64,000 nt of DNA from Flectobacillus roseus (GTDB taxonomy: Bacteria; Bacteroidota; Bacteroidia; Cytophagales; Spirosomataceae). Of this stretch, positions 63,649 through 64,000 are shown piece after piece (position 1 is the stretch's first letter; each line of letters starts with the position of its first letter). The stretch lies in assembly GCF_030056665.1 (NCBI RefSeq), contig NZ_JASHIG010000006.1, one strand, 5' to 3'. Below the pieces are notes generated by a model, which saw only the letters and a list, made by a program, of their open reading frames with translations, was not told the DNA's origin and made no database searches. A program made the position numbers and the translations under genes.

Positions 63649-64000
63649 ATGAAACAACAAGATTCTATTCCTGATAAAATCCGAAAAGCTCGTGTACTCA
63701 AAGGGCTTTCACAAGAAAACGTAGCCGATATGCTAGGTATTTCGACCACTGCTTATGGCGACATCGAGCGTGGCAAAACTGAGCTTAGTATCAAGCGTGC
63801 TCAAGATTTATCCAAAGTGTTGGACCTACCTGTACTTTGGGGAGAAAAAGAATTGACCATATCGCCACAAATAGATAATTTGTTGGAAGAAAACAAACAT
63901 CTCAAAGCCGAAAACCTCCGCTTAGAAATAGAACTCAAGTTTTGGAAAGAAAAATTTGAACAACAAATGTATTTAGAAGCCTATCGTATTCTTCAGCAAA
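63649..64000 (+). CDS. XRE-family helix-turn-helix regulator (partial at window end)
   Basis: The gene starts at 63649 and runs past base 64000. The N-terminal ~65 residues are an HTH_3 domain: KIRKARVLKGLSQENVADML, GISTTAYGDIERGKTELSIK and RAQDLSKVLDLPVL. A helical, charged stretch follows (LLEENKHLKAENLRLEIELK), probably a coiled coil for dimerisation. It is divergent from clpP. The target is unknown; regulation of the Clp genes is possible but unproven. Confidence 0.85.
   Translation, partial: MKQQDSIPDKIRKARVLKGLSQENVADMLGISTTAYGDIERGKTELSIKRAQDLSKVLDLPVLWGEKELTISPQIDNLLEENKHLKAENLRLEIELKFWKEKFEQQMYLEAYRILQQ

Overview
The window is chromosomal DNA from a low-GC member of the Bacteroidota, most likely a Cytophagales relative (Flectobacillus/Arcicella/Spirosoma type). 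This is inferred from the gene set: a SusC/SusD pair, an M56 peptidase fused to a TonB domain, a PVC-type haem CxxCH dehydrogenase, BamD next to an Rpb6-type omega subunit, a DUF4835/PorD protein, and a TolB-propeller/surface-antigen barrel fusion. Start codons lack strong Shine-Dalgarno sequences, as is usual in this phylum. No rRNA, tRNA, CRISPR array, integrase or transposase gene was seen.

Layout. 1-6 kb is an accessory stretch, all on the minus strand: a broken DUF4166 gene, an AlkB-like dioxygenase, a DUF4262 protein, a CPBP protease, a DinB protein, unrecognised small genes and a truncated DUF1353 remnant. 5.2-13.5 kb holds a DUF1295 membrane protein, priA, a LysE exporter, a striking array of eight ~46-bp tandem repeats directly before an ATP-grasp gene, an NRDE (TANGO2) / DinB pair and a YceI protein. 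14-18.8 kb has a secreted GH130-like protein and the conserved bamD - rpoZ - coaBC - DUF4835 block. 19-25 kb has an M48 protease, a TPR membrane protein and the large CxxCH protein. 25.6-31.5 kb has a glycine-zipper lipoprotein, a TlpA-like thioredoxin, a DUF5694 gene that looks like a lone mobile cassette, and a TonB-dependent receptor. 31.8-37.4 kb has a Tat-type sugar isomerase, two SdpI-like membrane proteins with a hydrolase and an SdpR-like repressor, a HGSNAT-like acyltransferase and a stand-alone isoamylase early-set protein.

37.6-41.5 kb is the most interesting regulatory locus: a BlaI-type repressor, an ExbD without ExbB, an M56 protease ending in a TonB domain, and a separate TonB protein. 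Three near-identical 16-bp palindromes (AACTAAA-N2-TTTAGTT) mark likely operators. 42-54.5 kb is mostly housekeeping: dnaX, proA, a GT39-like glycosyltransferase, a TolB/BamA-like giant outer-membrane protein, an FAD oxidoreductase, cmk and adenine deaminase. 55-59.7 kb is a SusC/SusD pair, followed by an alpha/beta hydrolase, clpX, clpP and the start of a divergent XRE regulator.

The intergenic DNA carries several families of dispersed short repeats: a ~140-bp MITE-like element with terminal inverted repeats, a GAGACGCAAT palindrome often paired with strong terminator hairpins, and a GGCACAAAG-type motif that is amplified into the tandem array. These are the clearest structures not explained by the gene list.
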